Source: Roridomyces roridus (Eukaryota > Basidiomycota > Agaricomycetes > Agaricales > Mycenaceae). From it: a stretch of DNA of 64,000 nucleotides. Made by a program: the position numbers and the translations under genes. The stretch lies in contig JARKIF010000015.1 in NCBI GenBank assembly GCA_029378245.1, positions 744,001-808,000 on the forward strand. The letters are read 5' to 3'. The notes under the pieces were generated by a model. It searched no databases. It was given only the letters and a program-made list of their open reading frames with translations, and was not told the origin of the DNA. Of the stretch, positions 33,541 through 45,212 are shown piece by piece; the first letter of the stretch is position 1, and each line of letters starts with the position of its first letter.

Positions 33541-35536
33541 TCACGCCGGCGCCTCCTCGAGCGCTAGTACTTGTGCGACTCGGGCGTCTCGGGGGATGAC
33601 ATTCACCCGGAATGGGACAGGCGAGCGTCCCGAAAGCCCATCGTATTCCTTCAAGTCGATTGGCTCCTCCGGAAGGGCCTCCATCGTAAACGCCCACAGC
33701 ATCCGAGAAATGGTCAACCAAATCTCGCGCTCGGCGACGATCATACCAGGGCATATCCGTCGACTGCGAATAACAGGTCAGAATCTGCTCGATGAGCTGC
33801 CAGGTTTTCATGTAACACTCACCCGGCTCCGAACATCCAGTGGTCCCGTTCATAAGGATTCGCAAGATTGGCGCTCTCCGCAGAGGTGAGGTTGTCCCGG
33901 AGGTAGCGCTCGGGGTCGAATTTGTCTGGGTTCGCATGTCGCTTGGGATCGTGGTGCATCGTGTAAGTGTTGAGCACGACGACCGTACCCTTGGGAATGA
34001 ATTGGCCCTTGTAGGTGAAGTTCTCGCTCGCGACGTGCGGGGTGCCGAGCCAGAAGGGGTTGTGGCATCGCTCGACCTCCTTGACGATCGCGTGGCAGAA
34101 AGGAAGGTTCTGTGTCAGTGAGTCAGTCGGAGATCGTTTTGACTACGTGTGCAAACATACCTTCTCATCTTCGACGGTGGGCATCCGATCACGGCCGACG
34201 ACTTTGTCGAGCTCCTCGTGAGCGCGTCTCTGAATCTCCGGGTATGCAGGAATCAGGGCGGAGAACCACTGCATGATAGCCGCCGTCTGCAATGCTGTTC
34301 GTGAGTATTTCATTTCCACTCTGAGAACTGGAACTCACCGTCTCAACGCCGCCAATCATAAAAGCTGAAGCAAGAATGGCCATATCCAAATCGTCCATCT
34401 TCTCCTCTTCCCTTGACTCGATCATGGTCTTTGCGAGACAATCTGGGACATTCTCCCCACTCTCCATCCGGTGCTCGATATCCTTTATCATACCGCCGTA
34501 CGTCTCCACCAGCTTCTGGTGAAGCTTCTCGCCTCGAGTGCGCATGGACGTGGGGAGGTGCTGGAGTATCGGGACAAAGTCGACAAGGTTGGACATTGGC
34601 CCGGTCACGTTCATGAACTCGCGACTGATGTTCAGCGCTTGGCCAACGAGGGGGTGGTAGATGCTGCCTGTCCGAGTGCCGAAGACGATGGAAAGCATGT
34701 TGTTGAGTGAGGCACGGCCGGCGTGAGGCTGATTGGTACGTGAGCGAGGCATTCCGCGGGTCGAGTCAAACTTACCTGTGGGTTGACGGGTATAGTGCCG
34801 GCTCTGCTCTCCTGGTACATGGCCTTGATCAGCACGGTCGCCTCCGAATCGAGGACGTTCGTATAGATGTCGACAGCGCGCTGATTGAGCCAAGTGCTTG
34901 CAATACGACGGTGCTTGCGCCTTGAATTGATTCGCGTCAGTCCCAGATCTCCATGGCCAATGACCCAAATTTACTCACCATCGGTCGTTGTACGGCGTCG
35001 CAGTGATACCACGCCCGACGAACACGGTCTTGCTCTTTACGAACATCTCCTTACGAGAGGAGAACACAGCACCATTGGTCACCTGCGTCATAATCAATAC
35101 TTATTACTAGCTCGAAGAATACGTGGGTTGACTTACGATAAGGTCTTTGACGATTTCAGGGCTGGAAACAATTACGAAGAGTTGATTCCCGAGCCAAAGC
35201 GAGTACAAATCGCCGAATTTCTTGGCCCATCGGTCGAGTGTGACCTCGGGATATTGCGTGAGGAGGGGGAATGAGCCCAGAATTGGGAACCCTGGCAGTG
35301 GAGCTACTCATGAGCCGAGTCGGTATACGGCGCGTTGAAAACAAACCTCGAGGTCCGGCCGGTATGTTGTTTCCATCCTTGTCGACGAGTGTTCGCTGCC
35401 CAAGGAGTTTGAACGACCAATAGACCGCGGCGAGCGTCAAGGCACCGAGTGCCGCGAAGGTGAGGAGTGGCTGATGCGGGTTCGAAGAGCCATCAGCCGA
35501 GGGCAAGGGGTAAGACGAGTTTGATTCGAAGTTCAT
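33541..35536 (-). CDS. Cytochrome P450 monooxygenase
   Basis: This is an ER-anchored haem monooxygenase that needs a P450 reductase. The minus-strand start at 35536 gives a membrane anchor (LLTFAALGALTLAAVYWSF) and the proline hinge IPAGPRGFPILGSFPLL. Later marks are DRWAKKFGDLYSLWLGNQL, the C-helix WRKHRR, the I-helix AFMIGGVETTAA, the K-helix ExxR (EVER), DKFDPERYL and the haem loop FGAGRRICPG, whose Cys is the iron ligand. That loop is split by an intron (about 33773-33830) after the second Gly codon has begun. Six or more short introns join in frame and no lesion is seen. It ends VLALEEAPA-stop. Size is about 550 residues. The family resembles mushroom P450s active on small secondary metabolites or xenobiotics, but no CYP number or substrate can be given. 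Confidence 0.92.
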
Positions 35537-36459
35537 CTCGGAGGATCGTTGCGTTGGTGTAGGCGAGGAGATGCCGGGTTCTTAGTGTTCAAGGAAGCGT
35601 GAGTCGAGCTTTTTATTCTCTCTCAACTCAGGTACACATCGTATCTTCTTTCCACTCTCCGCGACTTCCTCGAAGATCCACGGAAAGAAGGCGCAGGTGG
35701 CCTACAGACATTCCTCAGCAACGATTACGAGTGAGGTCGGTGCTTATCAAAGAAGGCTATCACGCGGTTCTCATTGACCGAGTTGTCCGTCATCCAAGCA
35801 GCGAGAATGCCTCACGGACTTCGGAGGTGGCTCCGTTCTAAACTGGTCCCAAGGGACGGGCTCCTATTGGCGACTTGGGTCCGTCGTTGTCCGGGAATCA
35901 TTTACAGTGGATCGCCGTTGTGTTTGTACTCCTCCGGGCAGAATACGAGCGTATGGTTCGAGTTGCGTGGTTATGTCAAATCGACGTCCGTTGTCTATCC
36001 TCCAGTTCATTCGTCAGAGTGGGGAATACAAGGCACATGGACATTTCAAAGATATTTAGTAAACGCCGTTGATTCGAAGTAATGAAAGTCCGTCCTAGTC
36101 CGCGACGCCGCCGACTTGCTTCTTCCTGGACTATGACAGTCCTGTCACGCCGGATCACCCTGATCGGGCAGCCGTCGCTTGGGACTGGGAATCTTGATCG
36201 GACTGATTACGGGCGCTGATCTCCGTTCGGTTCGCAGGTCCGAACTCACGTGCGTGGCTTGGCTCGCACCCACTCCTGACTTTTCGCCTCACACGTGCCG
36301 CTCGATATGGCAATTTGATGGGGGCAGTGAAGGGCAGTGCTTTCGGCAGATATCGCGGCAGTCAGTCGTGCCGCTGCTGGCCGTTGGTTATTTGTTAGTA
36401 AACATCACGTCGCGCTTCCCTCCTCCCTTCATCTCGCTCCTCTCCCTCTCCCCACGACG
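35537..36459. other. No confident gene
   Basis: Short overlapping frames occur on both strands, and none has a family signature. Part must be the P450 promoter. Confidence 0.4.
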
Positions 36460-36882
36460 ATGCCGCCCGCCCCAGCCTACAAATGTGGGATATGCAAGAC
36501 GGTGCTTCCCCTCCAAAGATGTGGTAAAGGAAAAAACAAAGGGAAATACTTTGTAGTGGTGCGTGACAATGCTCCTGCTCTCTAACGAATCTGAATGGCT
36601 CGCAGTGTGTGATAGTCCTGAAAAGCATTTGAAGGTCTATTTTCGATGGATTCCACTATCTGTCTCCCACGGCGAGACACCCGCTGCTCCCCAAGCCCCG
36701 TCTCATCCCTCTCGACCTAGCGGTTCGTCTAGCTGCCGTCGCCTCCACGCTGTGCGCGCTCGTCGTTGTCGATCCCTCATTCCTGACTGCCCGCCTCCCA
36801 CCCCAACATTGATGACTGGCTTGTCCGCTCCCTTCTCGTCATCTCCATCTCCTTTCGATCCTCCCAGCCCGCGCGTATGGAG
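36460..36882 (+). pseudogene. Possible GRF-like zinc-finger gene interrupted by a hAT MITE
   Basis: Exon 1 reads MPPAPAYKCGICKTVLPLQR, then CGKGKNKGKYFVV. An intron (gtgcgt to cgcag, about 36558-36605) leads to CDSPEKHLKVYFRWIPL. The order C-x2-C, NKGKYF, C and an aromatic K/F-x-W-like end resembles GRF zinc fingers, seen in nucleases and transposons. A Pro/Ser-rich tail follows and is cut at 36883 by a 623 bp element. Open sequence continues after 37513 in a frame I could not link with certainty. Confidence 0.4.
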
Positions 36883-37505
36883 TAGTGCTGGCAAGGTTCG
36901 GTTCGGTCCGGTTCAGTACCATTTTTTCCGAACCCCGAACCTGAACCTGGTGTTCGGTTCGGGCCATTGCCGAACCTTGAACCTGAATGCGCGTTCGCGT
37001 TCGGTTCAGGTTCGAACCCGTTCGAACCCCCGCCGGTCCCGATAGCAAGTATCCCACCAAAAATATTGCTCTGTGGCCGAAGGTACCTGGTCAGGCTTTA
37101 TGGAGTCAAATCGAGTGTCTTGGGAGGCTCGTTTCATCTTGTACGGTGCTGTAACAGGCACCCGACACATTCCCGCCACTACTGATGCGCCATCAATGAT
37201 CTAGATTGTTGGTCAGAGCCGCGTAAGAATGGGCTACAAGGGTGTGAAATTTACCAGATGGGTATACTTGCCGCAGATCACACCGGGACTGCCAGAAATG
37301 TACAACATTGACTGTAAAATTGACAAGATTGCGCTGATGGGGTTCGTTTTCAGGTTCAGGTTCGAACGCGCGCAGTCCTCGCCGAACCCCGAACCGAACT
37401 TGCGTTCAGGTTCAAGGATTTCCTGAACCTGAACGCTGAACCCGCGTCCGGTTCAGGTTCGGTTCAGGTTCGAACCGATTTCTGAACCGGACCTTGCCAC
37501 CACTA
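36883..37505. mobile_element. hAT-like MITE with 8 bp target duplication GTATGGAG
   Basis: GTATGGAG occurs at 36875-36882 and again at 37506-37513, directly flanking the element. The ends are TAGTGCTGGCAAGGTTCGG and the inverse of TAGTGGTGGCAAGGTCCGG. Subterminal arrays of GGTTCGG/GAACCTGAAC words run for about 150 bp at each side. An 8 bp duplication with TAGTG ends is typical of hAT elements. There is no coding capacity, so it is non-autonomous. Confidence 0.93.
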
Positions 37506-37968
37506 GTATGGAGCTGGCGTCACCAGCGAGCACAAGGCGAAGGGATCGGCTAAGCCCCGGGCAGCACCATCAACAGCATCTGCGGTAGGACCATCGACCA
37601 CGCCGCTGCCGGGACCGTCCACCACCGTGCCCGGCTCACCCTTGTCGCTGCCTCGACAGCCGGCGTTTGCTTTCCACTACCCATACCCTATCAATACCCG
37701 TATTCTCCTTATCCCGCACAATATCCCGCATATCTCCCTCCGAATTCATTCCAAACTAACTACATTACATACCCCCATCCTCCTAATACCTAGCTACTAC
37801 TCTAATTAGTGTACTCGAGCACAATTCGACTTTGATTTGACTTGGCAAATATTCCACGTGTGCCGTGATGTGATCAATTGATAGCTTTTCCGCCGATTAA
37901 GCACAGCCTTTCACTGCCCCCATCAAATTGCCATATCGAGCGGCACGTGTGAGGCGTAAAGTGAGCAA
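37506..37968. other. Open but unassigned sequence
   Basis: A Pro/Ser/Thr-rich frame runs to about 37806 and may be the severed continuation of the gene broken by the MITE. Nothing else was recognised. Confidence 0.3.
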
Positions 37969-39871
37969 GTGCTCGCACCACCTCCTGGCGGCGGCAGCGA
38001 CGCGACGGCAGTGATCGACGGCGGCAGCGAGGGGGCGTTTCATCGCTCTGCTGTCGCCGTCATCCTCGTCCTGCTCTTGCTCGGCCTCCTGTCGCTTTTC
38101 GACCTCGCCGCCGCCCTCTTCGTGTCCGCCTTCCGAGTCCGCCCTTACTCTAACGGCTTGACGGGCTATTCTGGGGAGGCCAGTGTGTCCTCGGATATGC
38201 CCAAGGAGGTCTCGGGGGGTGCCCGCTCGCTGCCCTTCCCTAAGATCGGCTCGTACGGCGTCCAAGTTGCAGGGGAGTGGGAAATAGAACATATCTCGTT
38301 GTGCGTGTTCGCGTTTTGAATGCCGGCTGATACTCATTGACACACAGAAACATATCGAATAGGCAGCTATCGGAGCTGTGTGACCGCTTCAAGCTCGCCC
38401 GCTCTGGCAACAAGTCCGAGCTCACCGCCCGGCTCACGAAATTCAGCAGTAATCAATCCCAAGATTGGAACAGGTGCGCGTTCACGATATTCCGTCATCG
38501 CACCGACTACATGGATGAATACATTAGTTTGCTACCCGGCGCTACCAACCCTCATAAAGGCCCCCGTAAATCTCATACGAAAGCCAAGCCAAAGATCTCG
38601 CAGCTGCGTACCCAGCAGCATTTCCTCGAGGACGGCGCGGTTCGCCCTCAAACTGACTATACCATCTCTGTGGATGGCCAGTCTCAGCACGTGTTGTCTA
38701 AGAGAGAATTGATTCGGAACTGGGTGAGTGGTTCTCGACTCGTTTGTTGACTTTCTCAATATCAAAGCAGTCGTCAAACATAACATCTAAATACCCGTTC
38801 AAACTCATTCCCCCGCCTGAGCGCAAACGTGGGATTTACAACGCCGCTTCGCAGGTCTCGACCACGTCTACGGGTGCCGGTCAATCCGAGGTAGCCTTTC
38901 GTTCTATATATCTTCGACAATGCTCAATTATCGCCACAGATTTCTGCAAGCACAACCCGGGAGGGAATTGTCTCCCAGTTTCTAGAATTCCTCAACGATT
39001 ACGATATGACCATCAGCGCTACTCCCTCGAGCACACCCTCTGCCAACGTGTCGACATCACACTCCAGCCCCGTTTCCGGTTTGACCGTCAATTCATCCTA
39101 TCATCCGGCGGCAACAATTTCGCATGTGCAGCATATCCCGGCTTCCCAGCAGCTTCCTACTCAGGTCCTCTCTGCTTCAGCACCACCACCCCATTTATAT
39201 GTACACCCAGCCAACACACAGATCCAAGTTGCCGTCCCCAGTGCCGCTAGCAGTGCGCCAGCCTCCTGGCGGTCCGTTCTTCTTGCTGATGGGAGGGAGG
39301 TTTGTTGCTTGACCTCCAAGCTTCCCGATCCTCCGCTCTTCAGTATTGCCGAGGATCCTGAAAAGATCCTCGATATCTGGGATGACAGACTTCCGACCTG
39401 GAAGGGAATGTCACCACTCAACATCGACGGCGTTCCAATTCCTCTTGTTTATTGGGGTAAGTTATACAAGCACTCCAAAAATCTAAAGTGGCACGGTACA
39501 CGGGGTTCGTGGTTTCAATGGAAGGTGAGTATTCCACCCTATCTTCATTTACGAGCTCAATCTTGTCGCAGGTTTTGGTTGAGGCGATGACCAGGACTAC
39601 CCTCGAACAGTTTTGGCTTCGCTTTTCGGCACCTGACAAGACCGGCGTTGTACAACGGTTATCGCTCACGCGCATCCAATCAATTCTGATGGTCGAACGC
39701 AAAGCGGAGGATGCACGGCTTGCGGTATTGGCCAAGGCTGAGCTTCCACCAAGCCGGCTGATGTATCGGAAGGGTTCAGAGTGGAAGCCTTACCAGAAGA
39801 ACGATGCACTGGCCCGTATTTACCGCCAGTTCAAGGGGTGCAATGTGGAGGATTCAGATGATTCAGATTAG
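37969..39871 (+). CDS. SAP-domain protein partnered with a tyrosine recombinase
   Basis: SAP domains bind AT-rich or scaffold DNA. The clear part begins at an exon end reading YGVQVAGEWEIEHISL. An intron follows, then the SAP helix pair ISNRQLSELCDRFKLARSGN and KSELTARLTKFSS, then W(N)SLLPGATNPHKGPRKSHT. Further exons give YPFKLIPPPERKRGIYN, EGIVSQFLEFLNDYDM, a Ser/Thr/Pro-rich linker, LPDPPLFSIAEDPEKILDIW, VYWGKLYKHSKNLKWHGTR and FWLRFSAPDKTGVVQRLSLT. It ends VEDSDDSD-stop. Five introns join in frame and no break is seen. The 5' end is uncertain: from 37969 to about 38230 the frame is open but hydrophobic and may not be coding. It lies tail to tail with the recombinase gene, 52 bp away, and the two presumably act together on DNA. 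That last point is inference. Confidence 0.72.
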
Positions 39872-39923
39872 CTATATTCCATTAATAATTAATTAGACTA
39901 CGAGTTCAAATTCGGCATATAGT

Positions 39924-41609
39924 TCAAATACAATGGCAGCTGCGGCCACATGTGTAGCACTTCACAGATGGCGCACGATTGGGATTCATGAAATCCTCCC
40001 GTTTCTCCTGCGAATCGTCAGCGTAAGATATCAAATACTTGACAATCGTCATGCTGCTGAAATCTGTACTCCATCCACCCCAGTCACAGATACGCCGAAG
40101 TCCCCAGCGGCAGGTGGTGTACAACCACTGACATCCTCCGCGACGAAATGAGTGGGTCCCGTAAGGAGCAGGAAAAATGCGTATATCAACCAGGTTGTTT
40201 CGAAACATCTCCAGAAAGGTTTCACTCGTCTATTCACAAAAATCAGCCAATTCAAATAGATGAGAGATCCACTCCTACCATATGCTCATTGTCAACGGAT
40301 ATACGATCACTTGCACCGACCTTGCGGAACAGATAGCCTTCGTATACCCCTGCTGCCTCAAGGACCTCCAGCCATTCAGCAAGGGCACGGACCGGGCAAA
40401 GGTAGGCGAGAGGCTCAGGAAGCAGGTACAAATAAAATGGTTGGACATCTGTATAAGCGTGAATGAGTGTTGCATGGGATGGAACGAACAGCATACTGCC
40501 AAATTGATGTGTCTTGCAAAAGGGCAGCGTCAATTTGACACAGGTCGGGCTCACAAACTCAATGTCTTCGAGTCGCGGAGGAGACAGAGAAAGGCCAGGA
40601 CATATGCACATTGGAGTAGTCTCCGCGCACGGCCGCCAGCCCATTCGTGATCCTTCTTGGGCGCGGAACGTTTGCCGGGGGTGTACGACTTGATATCACC
40701 CACGCCCGGCTGATGATTGTGATTGTAGAGATCGCGGATAATTTCCTGAAGTTCAACCTCAGCACACATTATCCAGATGACGGGCTTAACTTGCCGCAGT
40801 TATTGCTCGTGAGCTTGTTGCAGTTTGCCCAGCACGGACCTGTTATGGTACATCAATAAGCTGAATCCCAAAGGAGCTAAATAAAACTTGACCTTACGGC
40901 GGCGCAAACTGGTCATGTATATCGCCACCGTGTCGGATACAGAGGGATTACCCACCATCCGACCACTGACCTCACTCTTGTGCCAGGTCAGAGACCCGAG
41001 CCCATGGATGCGGCCGAACGCGTAGGTCATAGCTGCCCGCATCTTCTGGGCATGTACGTATCCGTTCCGAGTTTCAGTGTGCGGTTTTGCCGTTCCATCC
41101 GGGTTGATTTCATCGCACCTGATGAGACAAGTCGGTAATGAATTGTCGACGGAGCGGAAGTAACTCAACTCGCTCATTATCCAGAGGCAGATGCACAGCG
41201 GAGTGAGATCACCCGGATTCTTGGTGAAGAACGCGTCGCCGGGCTTAATCAGCTTCACCGAGATGAGATATTCACGGCATTTGTTCATCAACCTAAAGTC
41301 TGTTAGCCGCGCGATTGCTAAAAGTGAATAAACACTTGCCGTTTATACTCTTTGCTCAGTGACACCCTTTGACGCCTCCGCAAGGACACCCTGCAACTCG
41401 GCTATGTCCATCGTCTCGCCTCCGCTCAATTCGTCTCCTTTCTCCCTGTGCCCGCCTAACTTGTCTCCAGTCTCCTCATCTTCGGCGAATGTTTCCCCCT
41501 CCGCCTCAAGGTCATCTTGAATGTCGTTGGGATGAGGTTGATCTTCATTGCCGGCGTAGATGGTGTTTTTCAGGGTGTAGAGTAGCGCCTGGCCCTCACT
41601 GGACGACAT
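39924..41609 (-). pseudogene. Tyrosine recombinase (Crypton/YR-like), internally damaged
   Basis: The N-terminus from 41609 is acidic and low-complexity. The core-binding region reads NPGDLTPLCICLWIMSELSY, RNGYVHAQKMRAAMTYAFGR and SLTWHKSEVSGRMVGNPSVS. The catalytic domain has RRLLQCAYVLAFLCLLR (first Arg), LEDIEFVSPTCVKLTLPFCK with THQFG, VQPFYLYLLP, CPVRALAEWL and YEGYLFRK. After an intron it gives PAPYGTHSFRRGGCQW (His-x-x-Arg) and GGWSTDFSSMTIVKYLIS, with the probable nucleophile Tyr. Such enzymes cut and rejoin DNA through a 3'-phosphotyrosine. Right after LLR the frame is lost, and the DEVL-type residues expected there are missing, so a short deletion has broken the gene near 40585. The remaining splices are plausible, except that the junction near 41295-41345 is unclear. 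Confidence 0.72.
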
Positions 41610-43109
41610 GGTTTCAGAAAAGGTCTATATTGCCCCTGTCTACGAACGATCGAGTATGTACACAAACCTGAATAGAGGGCAGCAGAAAAAGAAGACGGGC
41701 GAGTGTGCATCCCCGCCTCTCAGGGCCCCGGAGTTGTGGCTAACAGTTGCCAAACCACTGCAAGCGAGGCACTGGACTTGGGGCTACAATGCCGCTGGTG
41801 AATGTGTAAAAGATCAAGCTTGAGACGGAATAAATAATCAGAACCACGAACAAAAATCACAGAGAGGGAGGATGATATTCGTGATGGGGAAAAGTAGGGG
41901 GAATTCAACTCTTTGAGTCTCCGAAAAAGTTGGGTCAATTCAACGCCCTCTGAGCTCCCGCTGATTCAACGGATGTCGGTGGTATCCCGATTCTTAGGCA
42001 GCGCACTCGGCATGCTCCGGCAGCCTTACAGCGCTGTTCCGGTGATACTTGTCTGATCAGTGATGAATGAGGTGCTGTTACGATCCGATTCCAAAAGACA
42101 AGTCCGGAGTAGATGCCGGAACTCCGGTAGTGACCGGAGTTGGAAGGAGTCGACCGGAGGAGCGATCTAAGAGCACCACAGAGGAGTAGGGTGTCAAAGA
42201 CGCCTTGCTATGTTGATAGGAAGGGAAGGAGTAGGAACCAGCCAAGACAAGTAGTCAAGAACGTCAATTATCAACTAAGGTTGAATACAGATAAGGAAAG
42301 TCTTATATACGAAGTAAGTAGAGATGTATGTCATTACCAAGATCAGTAGTGGAAACGGACTTGTACGGCAAAGTGGATATAAGCTGATTAAGTCCGCACG
42401 GAAAGATCAAGTGGATGTTCCTGATGAATACCAACTCCGGTTGGGAAACGCTCAGATACCTTCATCGCGTGAAAACCCGAATACCCGGTTATAACCGAGG
42501 AGCGCGTGATGCGCTACGACGTCGGGAGGCATCCCGACGTCTGACCGGAGTTGAGTACCGGAGTTGAGTACCGGAGGCGAATACCGGAGTTGGCGTTGGA
42601 ACGGGATATAACAGGTGCACAAAATACTTATTCGACTCCCGAGAGAGCACTTGGAGAGCACCCAAGAATCAAGATCATTATCGGAGACTTGGATGGCGAG
42701 GCGGAGGAGGCCCCAAGACGGGCAGTCTTGGCGCGTGTCTATGACTGGATCAGAGACTAGGAGAGGATTCACGAGGGCAGGTGTGATTGATTTGAGAAAA
42801 CGATAAAAGATGTGGCTGAGTGCCCTGCACCTCTGGCCCACTTTCAGGTCTCAAGAAAAACCAAGCAATTTGATTATTTCACGACGAATACACGAGGATT
42901 TTGAAGCGAATTAGACGAAGGCCGAGTGGGACTCGGACGGGGGTCAACGGGCGACCTGAAGTGCCGTGAGTGTGGCGGGTGGGGTCAACAAGCAATGTTG
43001 ACAACGTACACAGGGAGATGTCAAGGGTTGAATAAGTATTTGAACAGCGATAGAACTTACAAGGGAGAGGATTAGACAGGGATTCGAAGCGGGGCGAGCC
43101 AGAAGACCT
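41610..43109. other. No gene; LTR-like or repetitive sequence
   Basis: From about 42074 the sequence starts TGTTACGATCC, and repeats of CCGGAGTT(GAGTA) are dense at 42120-42170 and 42420-42600. It looks like a long terminal repeat or a similar non-coding element, continuing on the far side of the MITE at 43110-43636. No Pol domain is present and the ends are not proven. Confidence 0.4.
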
Positions 43110-43636
43110 TAGTGATCGTCACGGGTCTCCCGCGGGTATTTGCGAGACGACCCGTACCCGTACCCGCCAAAACCCGTACCCGCGATGACGGGTACGGGTC
43201 TGGCGGCGGGTCGGCGGGTGACCCGTGACCCGTGGAACCCGCAGTGGATTTGTGAGCTGCTGGTGGGTTTAGTGACTGAAATCATCCATGAAGCACTGAA
43301 ATATGCCTACAGGATGCATAAGTTTCCGTGGAATCGTTGGGAAGTGAGCACAATCAAATGCCGAGTTTAATCAATCACCACTGATTTATCTTGGATCAAG
43401 CGGCACAGTGCCGGCAGTTCACCGGCGGCGTCATCGGCATTGATTTCCACCATTCCAGTCAGCCCTCGTCTTCAGCGTGCTCGCGCAAGGCGTATTCGGC
43501 GGTGTCTGTGCTATTCCCACGGGTTGTGGCGGGTACCCGCGGGTCTGCAAAAAATTCAGCTGCCGACCCGGACCCGTACCCGTAGGTACCCGTACCCGTG
43601 ACCCGCGGCGGGTTGCCCTACCCGTGACGAACACTA
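43110..43636. mobile_element. hAT-like MITE with 8 bp target duplication GAAGACCT
   Basis: GAAGACCT flanks the element at 43102-43109 and 43637-43644. The ends are TAGTGATCGTCACGGGT and the inverse of TAGTGTTCGTCACGGGT. Dense subterminal ACCCGT/ACGGGT words follow at both ends. It has the same architecture as the MITE at 36883-37505 (TAGTG ends, 8 bp duplication, short subterminal arrays) but different words. There is no coding capacity. Confidence 0.93.
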
Positions 43637-43644
43637 GAAGACCT

Positions 43645-44724
43645 ACATGTGCGTGCCGATGAGTAGAGAGCGAGTCTGGCGGCAGAGATGTCAGTCTCAG
43701 CGCGAGGCGAGTCCGAATCAACTGACAAGGGACAATCCCCGAATGATTTCACTCGATTGGCCGCGTCCACGAAATAATCAACTCACACAGAAGGGAAGAG
43801 ATGAAAGTAGAAACAGAAGATCTAGATCAATATTTGCGTCAAGATTGTCAGAGGGTTCGACGAGAAGAGTCACATACCAGACTATGAAGGAGCAGAATGA
43901 CAATTGCTAACTGTGCACACGCGTTATTCCCCAAGTGTTGTCGCACACACGATACTCACGGGAGCGTGGGCCTTCGGAGATCCTGGGCTCGAGGATGAGG
44001 CGAGACTAGGACGAGCGGAGGATGTCGCGGATGTCAGAGTAGCAGAGGATGTCAAAGGCGGTGGGGAAAAGTCAGCCGGCGCCGACGTACGAGTGAAGAC
44101 CTGTCAAGAATTCACGCTCGAGAGTCACGAATGAAATTGTTTCTCCAGCGCCCCAGCTTCATCCGGATCCTTCTTCAACAAAAGCATAAATTCGCCGTAG
44201 ACTCGACACCAGAGGGGTCGTAGTCGCAGGCGGTGGCGGTCGTCGTTCCGTGCCAGTGGTTGTCGCAAGTGATGGTCGTCGAATGAATCAGGTAGGGGTG
44301 GCAGGGTGTTTGGCGCGATTGGGATTTGGCCGAGCACATTAGTGATGGTGGTAGTTTGAAGTCAAGAGGCAGGTCCAAATAAGGCGATACATCATGTATT
44401 TGTCATGTATACCTGTCGGCCGAGTCAAGTGATCGTTATGCCGCTTCTTTTGATCATGAAGTTCGACCCGAAACCCTAGGCTCGTGACCATCCGCGTTCG
44501 CCTCACGTGGCTGCGCTTATCACGATCGGCGAAGCGGCTGGGACATTTGGTGACCCTTTTGGGTGAGCCGGTGAAACATGAGTTTGGACTTGGCGAAAAA
44601 AGGTGTTCGAGCTTCAAGACCGTGGTATATGATGCTCGGAATGTTTTGGCGCAGGTAGTGGTCATGTTTCCAATGTTATTGGAGCTGTCGGGGACCGTTC
44701 CGCTCTCAATTTAGCGCTCCGTGC
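43645..44724. other. No gene recognised
   Basis: The repetitive or LTR-like sequence probably continues to about 43920. At 44517-44600 a diverged copy of one fold-back arm is visible (CTGGGACATTTGGTGACC, then CATGAGTTTGGACTTGG). Confidence 0.4.
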
Positions 44725-45135
44725 CAAAAGTCCAATTCACCCGTGAAAAAAAGTTGGTCTCGTTCGACTCAGAATCCGAAAATAAGCCACTTTCTCTATA
44801 CATGTTTTGACACTTTTTTCCGAAGGTTCATCAAGAAAATTTCACAAGTCCGAACTCACGCTTGGCAGGTCCTGCCAAAATGATGACCAAATATCCCTAG
44901 ACTCGCGACCAGTCGGGTTTAGTCGGGTGATCACGAGACGAGCAAGGGATCAACCTTCCTAAAACGACTGGGATATTTGGTCATCATTTTGGCGGGACCT
45001 GCCAAGCATGAGTTCGGACTTAGGATTTTCTTGCCGGGAACCTCGAAAAAAAAGTGCCAAAACTTGTATAGGGAAAGTTGCTTATTTTTGAATTTTGAGT
45101 CGAACGACACCAACTTGTTTTTTGGGCCAAAAATG
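44725..45135. repeat. Fold-back element with about 170 bp arms
   Basis: The left arm (about 44725-44897) and the right arm (about 44970-45135) are inverted copies. Pairs include GGCAGGTCCTGCCAAAATGA with its inverse, AAGTCCGAACTCA with TGAGTTCGGACTT, and GTTCGACTCAGAATC with the diverged inverse GATTT-TGAGTCGAAC. A spacer of about 70 bp separates them. The structure would form a long hairpin. No gene lies inside. It may be a MITE. Confidence 0.8.
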
Positions 45136-45212
45136 AGTCTTTTTCATCCTTGCCGCCGCCTGGCACTGTCGGATTGGGTAGCTGTAATTAAGAACCGTCT
45201 CCTTTCTACGTA

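Noticed and set aside
36883..37505. Simple repeat or low-complexity GGTTC tract
   Set aside because: Exact 8 bp flanking duplications and inverted TAGTG ends show a transposon insertion instead.
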